Counted from the first letter of the stretch, positions 16,255 to 29,370 are shown. The stretch: 64,000 bases of DNA from an uncultured Bacteroidaceae bacterium (GCA_905234735.1 CAJOJA010000008.1:1-64000); one strand, 5' to 3'. Notes: generated by a model from the letters alone, not told the origin. Numbers and translations: made by a program.

Positions 16255-18770
16255 TTCTTTATTGATTTATCATCTTTCTGACCGTAGTGGCTTTCGGAGT
16301 ATCTGCCATACATGCCGTAGTTACTGTAGGCGCCATATTTGCCGTATACTCCAAAACCGTAATAATAACCATACTTGCGGCGTGACATATCAATGCCGTT
16401 GACAACAACGCTGGCATTGGGCAGTTTGCCCTCCCTGGTTAGGTTGTTTAACAGGTTGAAGGACGTCTTCGGGGTATAGTCCGCGCGGCAGACATACACA
16501 CAGGCATCCGCATAGGCCGCTATCTGGGTGGTATCCGTGATGAGTCCGATAGGAGCGGTGTCAAATATCACATAGTCGTACTTTTCCTTCATCAATTCGA
16601 TGGCCTGTTTGAATACCTCGCGAGCCAGCAATTCTGTGGGGTTAGGGGGGATGGGACCCGCCAGCAGCAAATCGAAGTTACCGTTGACATTCGAGTTGAC
16701 GATTTGCTCCTTGAGATCCTCCCATGTGAGGTGGTCTTTTGTCAGAAGGTTGGTGATGCCCTTAATCTTGTCGGAGATGGAGAACAAGCGTCCCAAGGCC
16801 GGTCTTCGAATGTCCATACCGCAGAGCAGAACCTTCTTGCCGAGCAGGGCGAAACTGGTTGCCAGGTTGGCCGCACAGAAGGTCTTTCCCTCTCCAGTCG
16901 TGAACGAAGTAAAGAGAATGACTTTCTGATCCTCCTTGAGCATGAACCGGATGTTCGTACGCAGAGAACGGAAAATCTCGTCCATCTGGGTATTCTTGTT
17001 CGCATGGACAACAATACCTGCAGAGGTCTTAGCGGCGTCGTTGGCAACCGGTACGTCTGCTATAATAGGCAGACGGGTAAGTTTCTCTACATCATCGTGA
17101 CCTTCAATCTTATAGCGCAACAGACTGATGAGGAAGATGATGGCGAGAGGAAACGCAAAAGCCGTGAGCAGTGCAGTAAAGAGGATAAACGACTTCCTTG
17201 GTTTTATCTGACCTTCGTATACCGGTTCGTCGATGAGTTTGCCCTTATTGGCGGTGGCTGCCATCGCAATGCTGTTTTCCTCACGTTTCTGCAGGAGCAA
17301 CAGATAGATACCCGACTTCACATCCAGCTGACGGCCAATCTGGGTAAGTACACGTTCTTGAAGGGGGGTCCTGGAAACTTGTCCGTGGTATTTGCCAAAG
17401 AGTTCCATGACGCTCTGACGGGAGATTTCTGCAGAACGACGTGCCTGCGACAAGGCGGCCTTGATGCTGGACGATAAATCTTGGATACTTGCCGTGAGGG
17501 TCTGTACCTGGGGAGCATCCTCGCTGAGTGCCGTCAGCAGGCGGTTACGCTCCTGCACCGCCTTGTTATAGCTGGCGATGAGTTGGGTGGAAGCCCCGTC
17601 TGTCAAACCGACGTTGGAGGGGATTATCTGATTATGATTCTTCGGATTATCTACATACTCTCGCAGGAAGTCGAGCATCCGAATTTGTGCGTCAACCTCT
17701 GATAGACGTGTAGTGTACTGGTTGGCCATTTGGACGGACTGTGTAGCATCAACGGAGAAACTCGTCACGGAATTCTGGCGTTTGAAGCTTTCAATCTGTT
17801 CTTCCGTAGAGCCCAGTTCCTTATTGATTTGAACCACACGCTCGTTGATGAACTCTTCCGTGCGGAGAGCGATTTCATTCTTGTCGTTGTTTGCCTGACG
17901 ATTATAGCATACTGCCAACTGTCGCAAGAAGTCAATGGCACGCTGGATGTTTGGATCTACGAGTTTCAACACAGCGATGTCCGTCTCCATGGATATCTGT
18001 TCTGCCGTCATATTGCCAAGAAAGCGTGTTGCTGTGACCATGGGGGGCACAATGGTCACAAAATAGGTTTCCTCGGGCTTCATCGTGTAACGGGGCGAGG
18101 CGGCAATGGTCAGGAAACCTATCGGTGTCTGAATCTGAGCGGGAAGTGTGTCAAGTGATTGGGTAAAGTTATGGGTGACTATGCCCTCCTGATAGTCTGG
18201 CTGGAAAATAGTACCCTCTACCGTGTTAACACCATCCTTTTGACTAATCTTCAGTGTCATCTTGTTGATTAAGCCTCCCTCTATATAAACCTTGTCCAAA
18301 CTGTCAAGGCTGAAAGGATCCATTTCTACAATATAGGGGCGGCTATCATATACGATAACATCCCTCACACGTCCCTTGCGTCGGAATTCCGCATACAGCT
18401 TCAGGTCTTTTACCACATCACGAACCAGGATGCGCGACTTGAGAATCTCTATCTCATTCTGGATTCCAAATGACTTGGACAACATACCGCCATCAACCAT
18501 GCTGTTGAGCATCTGCGACACATTGCGACCCTTGCGATTCTCGTCGTCCTTTATCAACAATCGGGCTGAAACTTTGTAAGTGGGCTCGGTATAGCGAAGA
18601 TAAAGCAAAGCTCCACTGACAAAAATGATGAAAGAGAATAGGAAATACGGCCAATTCAATATAAATATCGAAAAGACGGTTGAAATATTAAATTTCGGTT
18701 TGGTGTCCTCTTTTTCGTTTCCTAAGTTCAACAGGTTCTCAAAATCGTCCAAAAGGTTTTCGTCTGACAT
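16251..18770 (-). CDS. wzc: Wzc-type chain-length regulator and tyrosine autokinase
   Basis: 839 residues. It has two membrane helices flanking a periplasmic Wzz/GNVR region (about residues 30-560, with coiled-coil segments around 310-330 and 420-470) and a C-terminal BY-kinase domain. Walker A is in TSFTTGEGKTF near 625, Walker A' in GMDIRRPALG and Walker B in YVIFDTAPIGLITD near 760. The tail (about 800-830) holds eleven tyrosines in KYGYYYG-like repeats, the autophosphorylation cluster. Fusion of regulator and kinase is usual in Bacteroidetes and Proteobacteria. It is the first gene of the long minus-strand locus and has a -7 box upstream. Confidence 0.93.
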   Translation of the reverse strand: MSDENLLDDFENLLNLGNEKEDTKPKFNISTVFSIFILNWPYFLFSFIIFVSGALLYLRYTEPTYKVSARLLIKDDENRKGRNVSQMLNSMVDGGMLSKSFGIQNEIEILKSRILVRDVVKDLKLYAEFRRKGRVRDVIVYDSRPYIVEMDPFSLDSLDKVYIEGGLINKMTLKISQKDGVNTVEGTIFQPDYQEGIVTHNFTQSLDTLPAQIQTPIGFLTIAASPRYTMKPEETYFVTIVPPMVTATRFLGNMTAEQISMETDIAVLKLVDPNIQRAIDFLRQLAVCYNRQANNDKNEIALRTEEFINERVVQINKELGSTEEQIESFKRQNSVTSFSVDATQSVQMANQYTTRLSEVDAQIRMLDFLREYVDNPKNHNQIIPSNVGLTDGASTQLIASYNKAVQERNRLLTALSEDAPQVQTLTASIQDLSSSIKAALSQARRSAEISRQSVMELFGKYHGQVSRTPLQERVLTQIGRQLDVKSGIYLLLLQKREENSIAMAATANKGKLIDEPVYEGQIKPRKSFILFTALLTAFAFPLAIIFLISLLRYKIEGHDDVEKLTRLPIIADVPVANDAAKTSAGIVVHANKNTQMDEIFRSLRTNIRFMLKEDQKVILFTSFTTGEGKTFCAANLATSFALLGKKVLLCGMDIRRPALGRLFSISDKIKGITNLLTKDHLTWEDLKEQIVNSNVNGNFDLLLAGPIPPNPTELLAREVFKQAIELMKEKYDYVIFDTAPIGLITDTTQIAAYADACVYVCRADYTPKTSFNLLNNLTREGKLPNASVVVNGIDMSRRKYGYYYGFGVYGKYGAYSNYGMYGRYSESHYGQKDDKSIKK

Positions 18771-18810
18771 ATATTATATGTTTTTAATCATTAATTATTG
18801 AATTTTCGCG

Positions 18811-18818
18811 CAAAGTTA
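18811..18818 (-). promoter_or_regulatory. -7 promoter box for the polysaccharide locus
   Basis: TAACTTTG followed by C on the minus strand, 41 bases upstream of the wzc start codon, matches TAnnTTTGY. I found no good TTG at the right distance upstream, so the -33 element is weak or the promoter is regulated. Confidence 0.55.
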
Positions 18819-18850
18819 CGAAAAATATTTCATTTTTCTTGTCTTTGATG

Positions 18851-18887
18851 AAAAAAAAATGAGAGACGACATTGTTGTGACGTCTTT
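18851..18887 (-). terminator. Probable intrinsic terminator of the tamB-tamL operon
   Basis: On the minus strand a stem of eight pairs with one mismatch (AGACGTCA against TGTCGTCT, positions 64-71 and 78-85 of the 18800 block) is followed by nine T residues at 18851-18859. It lies 45 bases after the tamL stop and upstream of the wzc promoter. Confidence 0.6.
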
Positions 18888-18931
18888 TGCCTTGCAACCT
18901 TCCCGTAAGAATTGGGGGTGAAACCAGAGGC

Positions 18932-21676
18932 TTAGAAGGGGTAGCCAACGGCGAGGTGAAAACCGAGGGAATCCCAGAACTTGGTCATATTATAATAGCC
19001 TGACTTGCCCGTATCGTAGGGGGCATGGATGCCTATGCCCACGTCGAAGCGGATGACCAGAAAGTCGAGGTCGTAACGTAGACCGAAACCTGTGCCCAGG
19101 GCTATTTCGCAACCGATGCTGCCAAGGTGTATGCTCCCACCCGGACGCTCGGGGTCGCGGCTCAAGAGCCACACGTTGCCGGCATCCACAAAGAGGGCAC
19201 CACCGAGCTTGCTGACCAACGGGAACCGGTATTCCAGATTGGCCTCAATCTTCAAGTCGCCCATCTGATCGATGTAGCTGTACTTGCTGTTGGCGGGATG
19301 GTAGCTGCCAGGACCTATGCTGCGCACACCGAAGGCTCGGATGCTGTTGGCACCGCCTACGGTGAACATGTCGCCATAAGGTGGGGTGGTTGCATTACCA
19401 AAACTGTGTATGATGCCAGCGAAGAAACGTCCGACGAGGAACGTTTGGGTATGTCCCAGACGAAATTGCTGGGTGGCCTCGGCAGTGAAACGAATATACT
19501 GGGCAAAGGGCACACCGAAGAGAGACTTGTCACGCTGGCTGAAGGGTTTACCTGCCATGCGGTAGATGAGACTGGTCAGGTTGCCCGCCTCCTTGATGGA
19601 GAGTGTGATACGGCGTTTACGGTCGCGGCTGTCCGGGTTGGTGTGAGTGAAAGTGTACTGTGCCGAGGGTACGAACTGATTGCGCAGTGAGGCATAGAGA
19701 GCCTGGTTGGTGACTATGATGGAGTCGAACTTCGCCGTGGTGTGGAGCTGTTTCTCGTAGTCGAGACGGAGAGGCACGACCTCGTGCATGAAACGGCGGT
19801 TGCGCTGGTAGGTGTGGGTGACACGGGCTCCGAATGAGACACGACTGAAATAGCCCGACCGGTTCAACCAGTCGGCATGTATCTTGTATGATGTAGTCGC
19901 CTGGGCACGGTGGTTGAAACGATAGCCCAATCCGAGCAGCAGCAAGCGTGGGTAGGTGAGATTGACGGACGCGCCCCATTCGTAGGAGTTCATCAGGCTC
20001 CGTTTGCCCTTCATGTTTGCTCCTGTCATCCATTCGTATGAACCGTATGCCTCCAGGCTGAGTTTCTCGGCACCGCGAAACACGTTCTGTTTCGACATAT
20101 TGAAGTTCAAACCTGGACCAACAAGTCCATTACTCTTCGTGGCGATATTGCCTCGGAACTCAGCGTCGTAGGGCTTATCGAGGCGGAGGGTGATGTCGAC
20201 ATCGAGAGTATCTGAGGAGCAAGGGGTAAGGGGCAAGGGGCAAGAGGATACAATCTCCTCATGAGAATTATTCAGCGAGTCTATTTCATTTCTCTTGTCC
20301 CTTGGCACTTCTCCCTTCTCCCTAACATGATATTTGGCATTGACTTGCGAGAAGATACCCATCGAAGCCAGGTTGTTCTGCATGGCCTCCATGACGTCGA
20401 GTTTGTAGAGGTCGCCCGTGCGATAATTGATGAAGCGCGAGATGGCGCGGAGTTTCAGAGGCGTACGGCCGGGTGTGCCGCTATATGCCATCGTGATGGA
20501 AGGGGTACGTCGGATTCGATTCACGGAGTCACTCTGTGGGTGCTTGCGCTGGTAGCGTGCTATAGCCCTGCGCATGCGCCAACTGAGTTTTTGGGGACGA
20601 CGCAGTGTGTCGACAATCTCGTGGTCATCGTATTGGAATACATTGATGTGGGTTCGTCCCATGATGTACTGTCGACGAGCCTGTTCGGGCATATCGGCAG
20701 AGGGTACTACCTGCAACTGCACAGTTTGGGGCTGAGCCACGGTGTCGGCTCGGTAGACGATGTGTTCAGGGCGGAAGTAGTAGAAGCCGTTGTTGCGGAA
20801 GGCCTTGGACAGGCGTTGGCGTTCCTCGTCCAGATTCGGCACGCTGAAGGGAGCTCCTCGGTGTAGCGTCGTCCAGTGGCGTGTGGCACGGATGATGGAA
20901 TCCGCCTTTTCGGGGAAGTTCAGGTAGGCGATGCTGTCGAGGTGGAAGAGCGGTCCTGGATGGATTTCATAACTGACCTTAGTCTTGCGTGGATGTTTCT
21001 GTGGAATGGTGTCGAATGCCGCTGTCCCACGGAAGTATCCGTAGTTGCGCAGTGTGTTCTGTGCCACTTGTGTGCGGACACGTGGGTTGACGCTGGTCAG
21101 TGTAACTGGCGTTGCGGCAAAGGTGTTGAACATCCAGCGCCCAAAGCGACTCTTGCTGTTCACATAGCGGTTCCACATCCACAGACCGATGGCCAACGGC
21201 TGGCGATAGTACGACGAACCCATCAGCGAATTGTTGGGCGCATAGGCCAGCACACCCTCCACCTCGCTCTTCGCCAGAGCATAGGCGGCTTTGTCAAGCT
21301 TAAAGGAGGAAGGGGAAAGGGGAAAGGGGGAGGGGGATATGTTTTCCTCTTGAGTGGTTTTTAGGGGGTCGAGTCCATTTTTCTTGCCCCTTGCTCCTTG
21401 CTCCTTGCCCCCAAGATAATCTGCGACCGTATTATAGGCGTCGCCCAGTGCTTTGATGACACCCGTTGAGTCGCGTTCCGCCTCCACTTTCGGCAGTTTG
21501 TCGTAACTGACGTGCTTGATGCCCGTGTACAGCGTCTCGCCCTCTGCCAGGTTCTTGGTCTCGGAACAAGAGAAAAGAAAATGAGAAAATGAGACAATGA
21601 GAATATGAGTAAGCAGAACCGCCCACTTTCTTTTTCTAAATCGACATAAACATATCTGATTCTTTTCCTTTCTCAT
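18932..21676 (-). CDS. tamL: TamL: BamA/TamA-like outer-membrane barrel lipoprotein
   Basis: 914 residues. The signal peptide ends in SHFLFSC with lipid-acceptor C37. Residues about 150-480 hold POTRA-like domains and the C-terminal ~430 residues form an Omp85 barrel (Bac_surface_Ag type), including an FVGRFFAGIIHSFG-like strand and the ending LGFHLAVGYPF with a terminal phenylalanine. The Bacteroidetes lipoprotein form of TamA is known as TamL, and the partner TamB overlaps upstream by four bases. Two in-frame insertions of repeat-like DNA (20215-20324 and 21302-21412) lie within the POTRA part and appear foreign to the family. The pair is thought to help assemble or move outer-membrane components. 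Confidence 0.88.
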   Translation of the reverse strand: MRKEKNQICLCRFRKRKWAVLLTHILIVSFSHFLFSCSETKNLAEGETLYTGIKHVSYDKLPKVEAERDSTGVIKALGDAYNTVADYLGGKEQGARGKKNGLDPLKTTQEENISPSPFPLSPSSFKLDKAAYALAKSEVEGVLAYAPNNSLMGSSYYRQPLAIGLWMWNRYVNSKSRFGRWMFNTFAATPVTLTSVNPRVRTQVAQNTLRNYGYFRGTAAFDTIPQKHPRKTKVSYEIHPGPLFHLDSIAYLNFPEKADSIIRATRHWTTLHRGAPFSVPNLDEERQRLSKAFRNNGFYYFRPEHIVYRADTVAQPQTVQLQVVPSADMPEQARRQYIMGRTHINVFQYDDHEIVDTLRRPQKLSWRMRRAIARYQRKHPQSDSVNRIRRTPSITMAYSGTPGRTPLKLRAISRFINYRTGDLYKLDVMEAMQNNLASMGIFSQVNAKYHVREKGEVPRDKRNEIDSLNNSHEEIVSSCPLPLTPCSSDTLDVDITLRLDKPYDAEFRGNIATKSNGLVGPGLNFNMSKQNVFRGAEKLSLEAYGSYEWMTGANMKGKRSLMNSYEWGASVNLTYPRLLLLGLGYRFNHRAQATTSYKIHADWLNRSGYFSRVSFGARVTHTYQRNRRFMHEVVPLRLDYEKQLHTTAKFDSIIVTNQALYASLRNQFVPSAQYTFTHTNPDSRDRKRRITLSIKEAGNLTSLIYRMAGKPFSQRDKSLFGVPFAQYIRFTAEATQQFRLGHTQTFLVGRFFAGIIHSFGNATTPPYGDMFTVGGANSIRAFGVRSIGPGSYHPANSKYSYIDQMGDLKIEANLEYRFPLVSKLGGALFVDAGNVWLLSRDPERPGGSIHLGSIGCEIALGTGFGLRYDLDFLVIRFDVGIGIHAPYDTGKSGYYNMTKFWDSLGFHLAVGYPF
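20215..20324. repeat. In-frame palindromic G/C-skewed element, copy 1 in tamL
   Basis: A G-rich arm of CAAGGGG-like units, a core of about 45 bases, and a C-rich arm (CTTGTCCCTTGGC...) lie inside tamL without breaking the frame. In tamL they read as a low-complexity segment (about PRDKRNEIDSLNNSHEE and CPLPLTPCSS). Bases 20228-20251 match exactly, over 24 bases, the minus strand of 59254-59277 in nadK. The core resembles copy 2 in the same gene. Confidence 0.8.
21302..21412. repeat. In-frame G/C-skewed element, copy 2 in tamL
   Basis: A run of AAAGGGG/GGGGGA units, a core, then CTTGCCCCTTGCTCC units, in the same orientation as copy 1. Core pieces TCCTCTTGAG and CGAGTCCATTT differ from copy 1 (TCCTCATGAG, CGAGTCTATTT) by one base each. 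Translation in tamL gives KEQGARGKKNG followed by a Ser/Pro-rich stretch. No stop codon results. Confidence 0.8.
21571..21612. repeat. ATGAGAAA-type repeat encoding part of the TamL signal peptide
   Basis: Units such as AAAATGAG, ACAATGAG and ATATGAGT repeat four or five times. On the coding strand they encode HILIVSFSHFLF, the hydrophobic core just before the lipobox cysteine. Confidence 0.6.
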
Positions 21677-24600
21677 TGTTTCAAATTCTCGTTCTTCCTG
21701 AATATAAACAATTCTCCCAAGCGGTTGCTCTTACGGCGCAGCACAATGCCGGCTCCCATCTCCATGATGTCGCGCTCGAGCAGCGATTCTGAGTCGCGGT
21801 CGTAGTAGATGCGCACGTAGCGAGTGGCACTCTTGTCCAGTCTGTACTCGAGCGACACGTTGTTGATGATACTCTCTCCCGTGTTTTTGGCTTCGCTGCC
21901 GGAGCTTACCTTTCCGCCAACGATGAGACTGATGCGATTGCCCCAGAAACGTTTGGCAAAGCTGAAACTGTAGTCGGTCTGCGTGCCGCCTGAAGCCGTA
22001 TTGGTGTTGTCTATACCGAAGTTCAGGTCGATGGTCGAGAGGGCCTTGTTGGATATGGCTGCAATCTGTGTCTGCAGGAACGAGTTCAGGGCGTTCGTGG
22101 CACTGAATCCGCTGGTACCGCTTCCGCTTTCGGCCAGATACATGCCTGTGGCCAGCATCGTTACAGCCACCTTGCCGCGTTCCTCGATACTCATGCTTGC
22201 CAGCTGGTTGGAGATAGTCAGATCGCCTGGGGCCGCAAGGGTGAATTCAAGTCCCATGTCGTTCAGCGTCTGCGAGATGGCCAGCCCTACATCGAAGTTC
22301 ACGCTGCGCGGCACGTTGTTTTCGTAGACGGTGGTCTTTATGCGCTCGCTGGCCTTAATGTTGAGCCGTGGGTTCAGAATGTCGCCTGAGAACTCGGCAT
22401 AACTGCCGCTTTGTATACTGAAGTTCTTGAGCGACATCACCATCAGCGTGTAGTTCATCAGTCCGCTGACGATGGTATAGCGACCATAAAGTTTCAGTCC
22501 CTCCTGCGTGGTGTAGTTCATCGTCAGGTCACCACCGCCTTCCAGATTGATGTGGTTCGTGCCGTCGGCACTCAGCAGACATCGCACATGTGCTGCCTGT
22601 TCGATGGCTATCTCCATTTGCATGTCTATGTTTTGCGGGGAGGTTTTCTCTGGCCCCTCCACGGTCAGGGTGTCCGAGAAGTCGGTGAAGGTCACAAGTT
22701 CGGCCAATTGGTCTTCGACAGTCAACGGTGAGTCGGTGAGTACGTAAGTGACGTCAGTATTGCCTAGCACGGCCAGTCGTCCGCCCAGTATCATATCGTT
22801 CAGTGTGCCGTGAAGTCGTGCGTGTGCATCAACAAATACCTTACCGTAGGCCACCGCATTACGGCTTTTCGGTGCATTAATCAGCTCAAAGTTCTTGGCC
22901 GACAGATTCAGGTCCAGCTGTATGCGGTCCAGTTCCTTGAAATCGATGTTACCGTCCAGTACAAGGGGATTGCGGCCTGTGCTGTACGCCTCGATACGAT
23001 TCAGGCTAAGGTGACTCTGACTGACGCGGATGGTATCGTCGGGGAAGCGCAGGTGCAAGCTGTACATGTTGCTAACGAGGAACATGGAGTCGGTGGCTAT
23101 GGCTCCCTCAAGCAGCGGGCTGGATACGGGGCCGGTGACACCTATCGCTCCAGTGACATAGCCTTGCAGTTCGGCCGTCTGGTCAGGGATGAATCCGTTG
23201 GCCAAGGCCAGCGGCAGGCGTTGCAGGGAGGCCAGTGCATCGATGGTTCCATTGTCCTTGGGGTTGTAGGTTCCGGCCAGTGTCATGACCTCATTGCCAT
23301 AGTGGCTGACAATGCCGTCCACATAGTGTGTACCGTCGGCATTGGGCAGGTAGACAGCATTCAGTCCCACGTTGCCCATCTTGGCATTCTCATAACTGAA
23401 CTGGTCCACGCTGGCGTCTACCAGCACGCTCATCGACTCCTCGTTCTGCACCAGGTGGAAGTCGCCAGCCAGCAGTCCGCCCACTTGGGGCATGTAGGGG
23501 ATGACAGACGAGAGTTCGCCCAGGTTGAAGTCGTGAACCGACAGGGTGATGTCCTGCAGGGCATCGTCGTTGGGGGTGGAGTAGAGTTTGAAACCCGTCC
23601 CGTCGTCTGCCAGCAGGTCGATGTTGGCTTCTATGCGCCTGTCATCGTGGAGCTGGATGTAGTTGTCCTCGTTCAGCGTGAAGCGCCGGTAGGCAATGAT
23701 GGGGTTCAGAGGACTCAGATGTAGCCGGTAGCCGTCGTCCAGCATGAGCAACTGTGCCCCCAGGTCTACGCCCTTAACGCGTTTCGCATCGTAGAAGTTT
23801 ATGTAGGCATTGGCCCCCGACGATGTGAGTTCGCCATTGATGTTCGACTCGAAGACGACCTGTTTGTTGCGTGGTCCGTTTCTGACCCTTCCGCCCAGCC
23901 GGACGATGTCGGTGGTATCCTGATAGATGTGCCACTGTATGGTGTCAAGCAGTATGGCTCCCGTGTTGAAGGCGTGCAGGTAACCGTAGCCGTTCAGTCC
24001 GATGTCGGGGTCGCTGTCCAGGTCTATGGACAGTAGGTCGAAGGTGTAGCCCATGGTGCGGATGATGTGGGCCACGGTGTTCTCGTCTCCGCTTCGCAGA
24101 CGCAGGTTGAGTCGGGGCAGCAACGTCTTCAGGGTGTCTTGTGCGATGTGGTGGTTGGCAAACTGGCGTTGCACCTCCTCGCTGAAGAGATTGGCCTTGT
24201 CCATCACATGCTCCCATCCATCGCTCGAAGTCAAGTTCAGTTCCAGGTCGCCCGACGCGGCTTCGGCATGTATGGTATCGGGACTCATGAGCAGGGCCAA
24301 CTCGATGTCGGTGGGGTAGAATACGGTGTCCTTCACCGCCAGTTCTATGGCGCTTATGTTGCCCCGCAGTTCGTGGGTGTCTGTCAGGTTGGTATTGCCT
24401 TCAGCGTTCAGGTGCATGGCCACCGTTGTGGGTGTGTCAGCTATGCCCAGGGCATATAGGTCGATACGGGTGAGTCCCAGGCTGAATTCAGCTCCCGAGA
24501 TGGGACGGTCCAGTTGTAGTGTAGCACAGGCGTCGGCTTGCAGAATGTCGTTGTTGCTATTCAGGTTCACCAGTGCTTCGCCATTCTGTACGTTGGCCGT

Positions 24601-26118
24601 CAGCCGTACGTTGTCGATTTGCTGGCAACCGTATTGCAGGCGCTCTACCTTCACGTCGGCTTTGGCCTTCGTGCGGTGCGAGAGCAGGTCGGTGCCTCGT
24701 CCGCTCAGTTGGGCTTGAGTTGTAATCAGTCCGATGGAGTCACGCGGCAGGAAGTTGCGCACGTTTAGGTTGCGTATGTCCAGACGAGCTTGATAGGATT
24801 CGTTTCGCGTGTCGTATTTTCCACGAAGCAGCGCACTACCGTATCCCTGGGTCAGGCGCAGGTCGGCTTGGGCTTGCGCCTCGTGCCAACTGGCCTTGCC
24901 CGTGAGTCTCATCTGGGGCAGTCGGATGCTGCTGTCGATGCCCAGCATACGATGGACGGGTTGCAGGTCGTGGGTCTGCATGTTAAGCGACACGTCAGCT
25001 CCCAGTTCGTTGGTATTCAGAATATTCGTTGCATAACCATCAATCGTTGCTTCAAGGTATGGTAAGAGATCCATCCGGCACTCATCAATGCAGAGGCTGT
25101 CCACGTTTCCTTGCACTTTGGCTACGAGCGAGAGAGGTTCATCGGGCATGAGTTTGCGCCATTCGGGCGTAAGGTAATTCGAGCCTATGGCCAGGAGGTC
25201 GGTGCATCCGATACGGGCCTGTAGGTCAACGTCCATGTGTCCACGTTCCTTGGCTGTCAAAGCCGCCCAGTCGAGGTTGGCGTTGCCGTTGATTTGGCTC
25301 GATGGTGTTGACAGGCTCAGCTTAGGTACGCAGATGTGTGTGTCGTCAATCAGCAGGTTACTGGTCTCGAGTCGCAGCTCGTAGAGCGTCTGGGCGAAGG
25401 TGGGCGTGAGACTGAGCGAGTCAGCATCCAACAGCAGGTATTCCACCTGGTAAATACCCCGTTCCAGGCTGACGTAGCTCCCGTTGACAACCAGGTCGCG
25501 CACGCCGCCTCTGACACACAGCGAGTCGCCAGCGGTGTGGAAGGCCAGGCGTGTGTCGTGGGCTTCTATACCGTCTATCTCAATGTTCCAGGGGATGGGT
25601 TCCGACTCCGTGGTGTCCGTGACCGTGGTGTCGCGCAGGGCAATGTCGAGGAAACAACGGTCGAGGCGTGCGCCATTGATGCGTGCCCTTTGTTTGCCGA
25701 GGGCTATATTGTCGGCCCTCAGGTGCAGATTACCTACGTCGCCCTTCACCACGACGGTGGCTATCAAGTCGCGGGTGTCGATGACGCCCTCCTGCAGGTC
25801 AATGGCTTCTACGCCTATCCGCTTGCGGAGTATGCCTGTGAGGTCGAGGTCAACGATAGCGTGGCGCACGTCCAGGATGGTATCAGGTGGGGTGGTGACG
25901 GAGAGGTGTTGTAGGTCGATATCGAGGGGGAACTTGATGCGTATGTGTTCCAGTTGAATCTGCATCCCCGTCTGTGCCGAGGCGTATTCGGCCGCCCGAC
26001 GTACGGCCCAGTTCTGTACCGCAGGAATGTAGAGCGCCGCAACGAGTAGCAGGAACAGCACTACTGGTGAGAGTGCTGTTCCTGCTATGGCGTACGTTAT
26101 CTTCCTGCGACGTGTCAT
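21673..26118 (-). CDS. tamB: TamB: inner-membrane-anchored translocation and assembly protein
   Basis: 1481 residues. One N-terminal membrane helix (ALSPVVLFLLLVAALYIPAV) is followed by a very long beta-rich region, typical of the AsmA/TamB superfamily of bridge-like proteins. The C-terminal ~350 residues match the conserved TamB domain (DUF490), with NDMILGGRLAVLG, NIKASERIKTTVYENNVPRS and DLTISNQLASMSIEERGKVA. The protein spans the periplasm and contacts the outer-membrane partner TamL, whose gene starts at the tamB stop. The start lies three bases after the beta-galactosidase gene, so both probably share one transcript. Confidence 0.92.
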   Translation of the reverse strand: MTRRRKITYAIAGTALSPVVLFLLLVAALYIPAVQNWAVRRAAEYASAQTGMQIQLEHIRIKFPLDIDLQHLSVTTPPDTILDVRHAIVDLDLTGILRKRIGVEAIDLQEGVIDTRDLIATVVVKGDVGNLHLRADNIALGKQRARINGARLDRCFLDIALRDTTVTDTTESEPIPWNIEIDGIEAHDTRLAFHTAGDSLCVRGGVRDLVVNGSYVSLERGIYQVEYLLLDADSLSLTPTFAQTLYELRLETSNLLIDDTHICVPKLSLSTPSSQINGNANLDWAALTAKERGHMDVDLQARIGCTDLLAIGSNYLTPEWRKLMPDEPLSLVAKVQGNVDSLCIDECRMDLLPYLEATIDGYATNILNTNELGADVSLNMQTHDLQPVHRMLGIDSSIRLPQMRLTGKASWHEAQAQADLRLTQGYGSALLRGKYDTRNESYQARLDIRNLNVRNFLPRDSIGLITTQAQLSGRGTDLLSHRTKAKADVKVERLQYGCQQIDNVRLTANVQNGEALVNLNSNNDILQADACATLQLDRPISGAEFSLGLTRIDLYALGIADTPTTVAMHLNAEGNTNLTDTHELRGNISAIELAVKDTVFYPTDIELALLMSPDTIHAEAASGDLELNLTSSDGWEHVMDKANLFSEEVQRQFANHHIAQDTLKTLLPRLNLRLRSGDENTVAHIIRTMGYTFDLLSIDLDSDPDIGLNGYGYLHAFNTGAILLDTIQWHIYQDTTDIVRLGGRVRNGPRNKQVVFESNINGELTSSGANAYINFYDAKRVKGVDLGAQLLMLDDGYRLHLSPLNPIIAYRRFTLNEDNYIQLHDDRRIEANIDLLADDGTGFKLYSTPNDDALQDITLSVHDFNLGELSSVIPYMPQVGGLLAGDFHLVQNEESMSVLVDASVDQFSYENAKMGNVGLNAVYLPNADGTHYVDGIVSHYGNEVMTLAGTYNPKDNGTIDALASLQRLPLALANGFIPDQTAELQGYVTGAIGVTGPVSSPLLEGAIATDSMFLVSNMYSLHLRFPDDTIRVSQSHLSLNRIEAYSTGRNPLVLDGNIDFKELDRIQLDLNLSAKNFELINAPKSRNAVAYGKVFVDAHARLHGTLNDMILGGRLAVLGNTDVTYVLTDSPLTVEDQLAELVTFTDFSDTLTVEGPEKTSPQNIDMQMEIAIEQAAHVRCLLSADGTNHINLEGGGDLTMNYTTQEGLKLYGRYTIVSGLMNYTLMVMSLKNFSIQSGSYAEFSGDILNPRLNIKASERIKTTVYENNVPRSVNFDVGLAISQTLNDMGLEFTLAAPGDLTISNQLASMSIEERGKVAVTMLATGMYLAESGSGTSGFSATNALNSFLQTQIAAISNKALSTIDLNFGIDNTNTASGGTQTDYSFSFAKRFWGNRISLIVGGKVSSGSEAKNTGESIINNVSLEYRLDKSATRYVRIYYDRDSESLLERDIMEMGAGIVLRRKSNRLGELFIFRKNENLKQ

Positions 26119-26121
26119 TAT

Positions 26122-29370
<3,249 letters not shown>

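Noticed and set aside
20215-20324. CRISPR or tandem-repeat array in tamL
   Set aside because: The units are short, imperfect and without spacers; the layout is two arms around a core, in frame with the gene.
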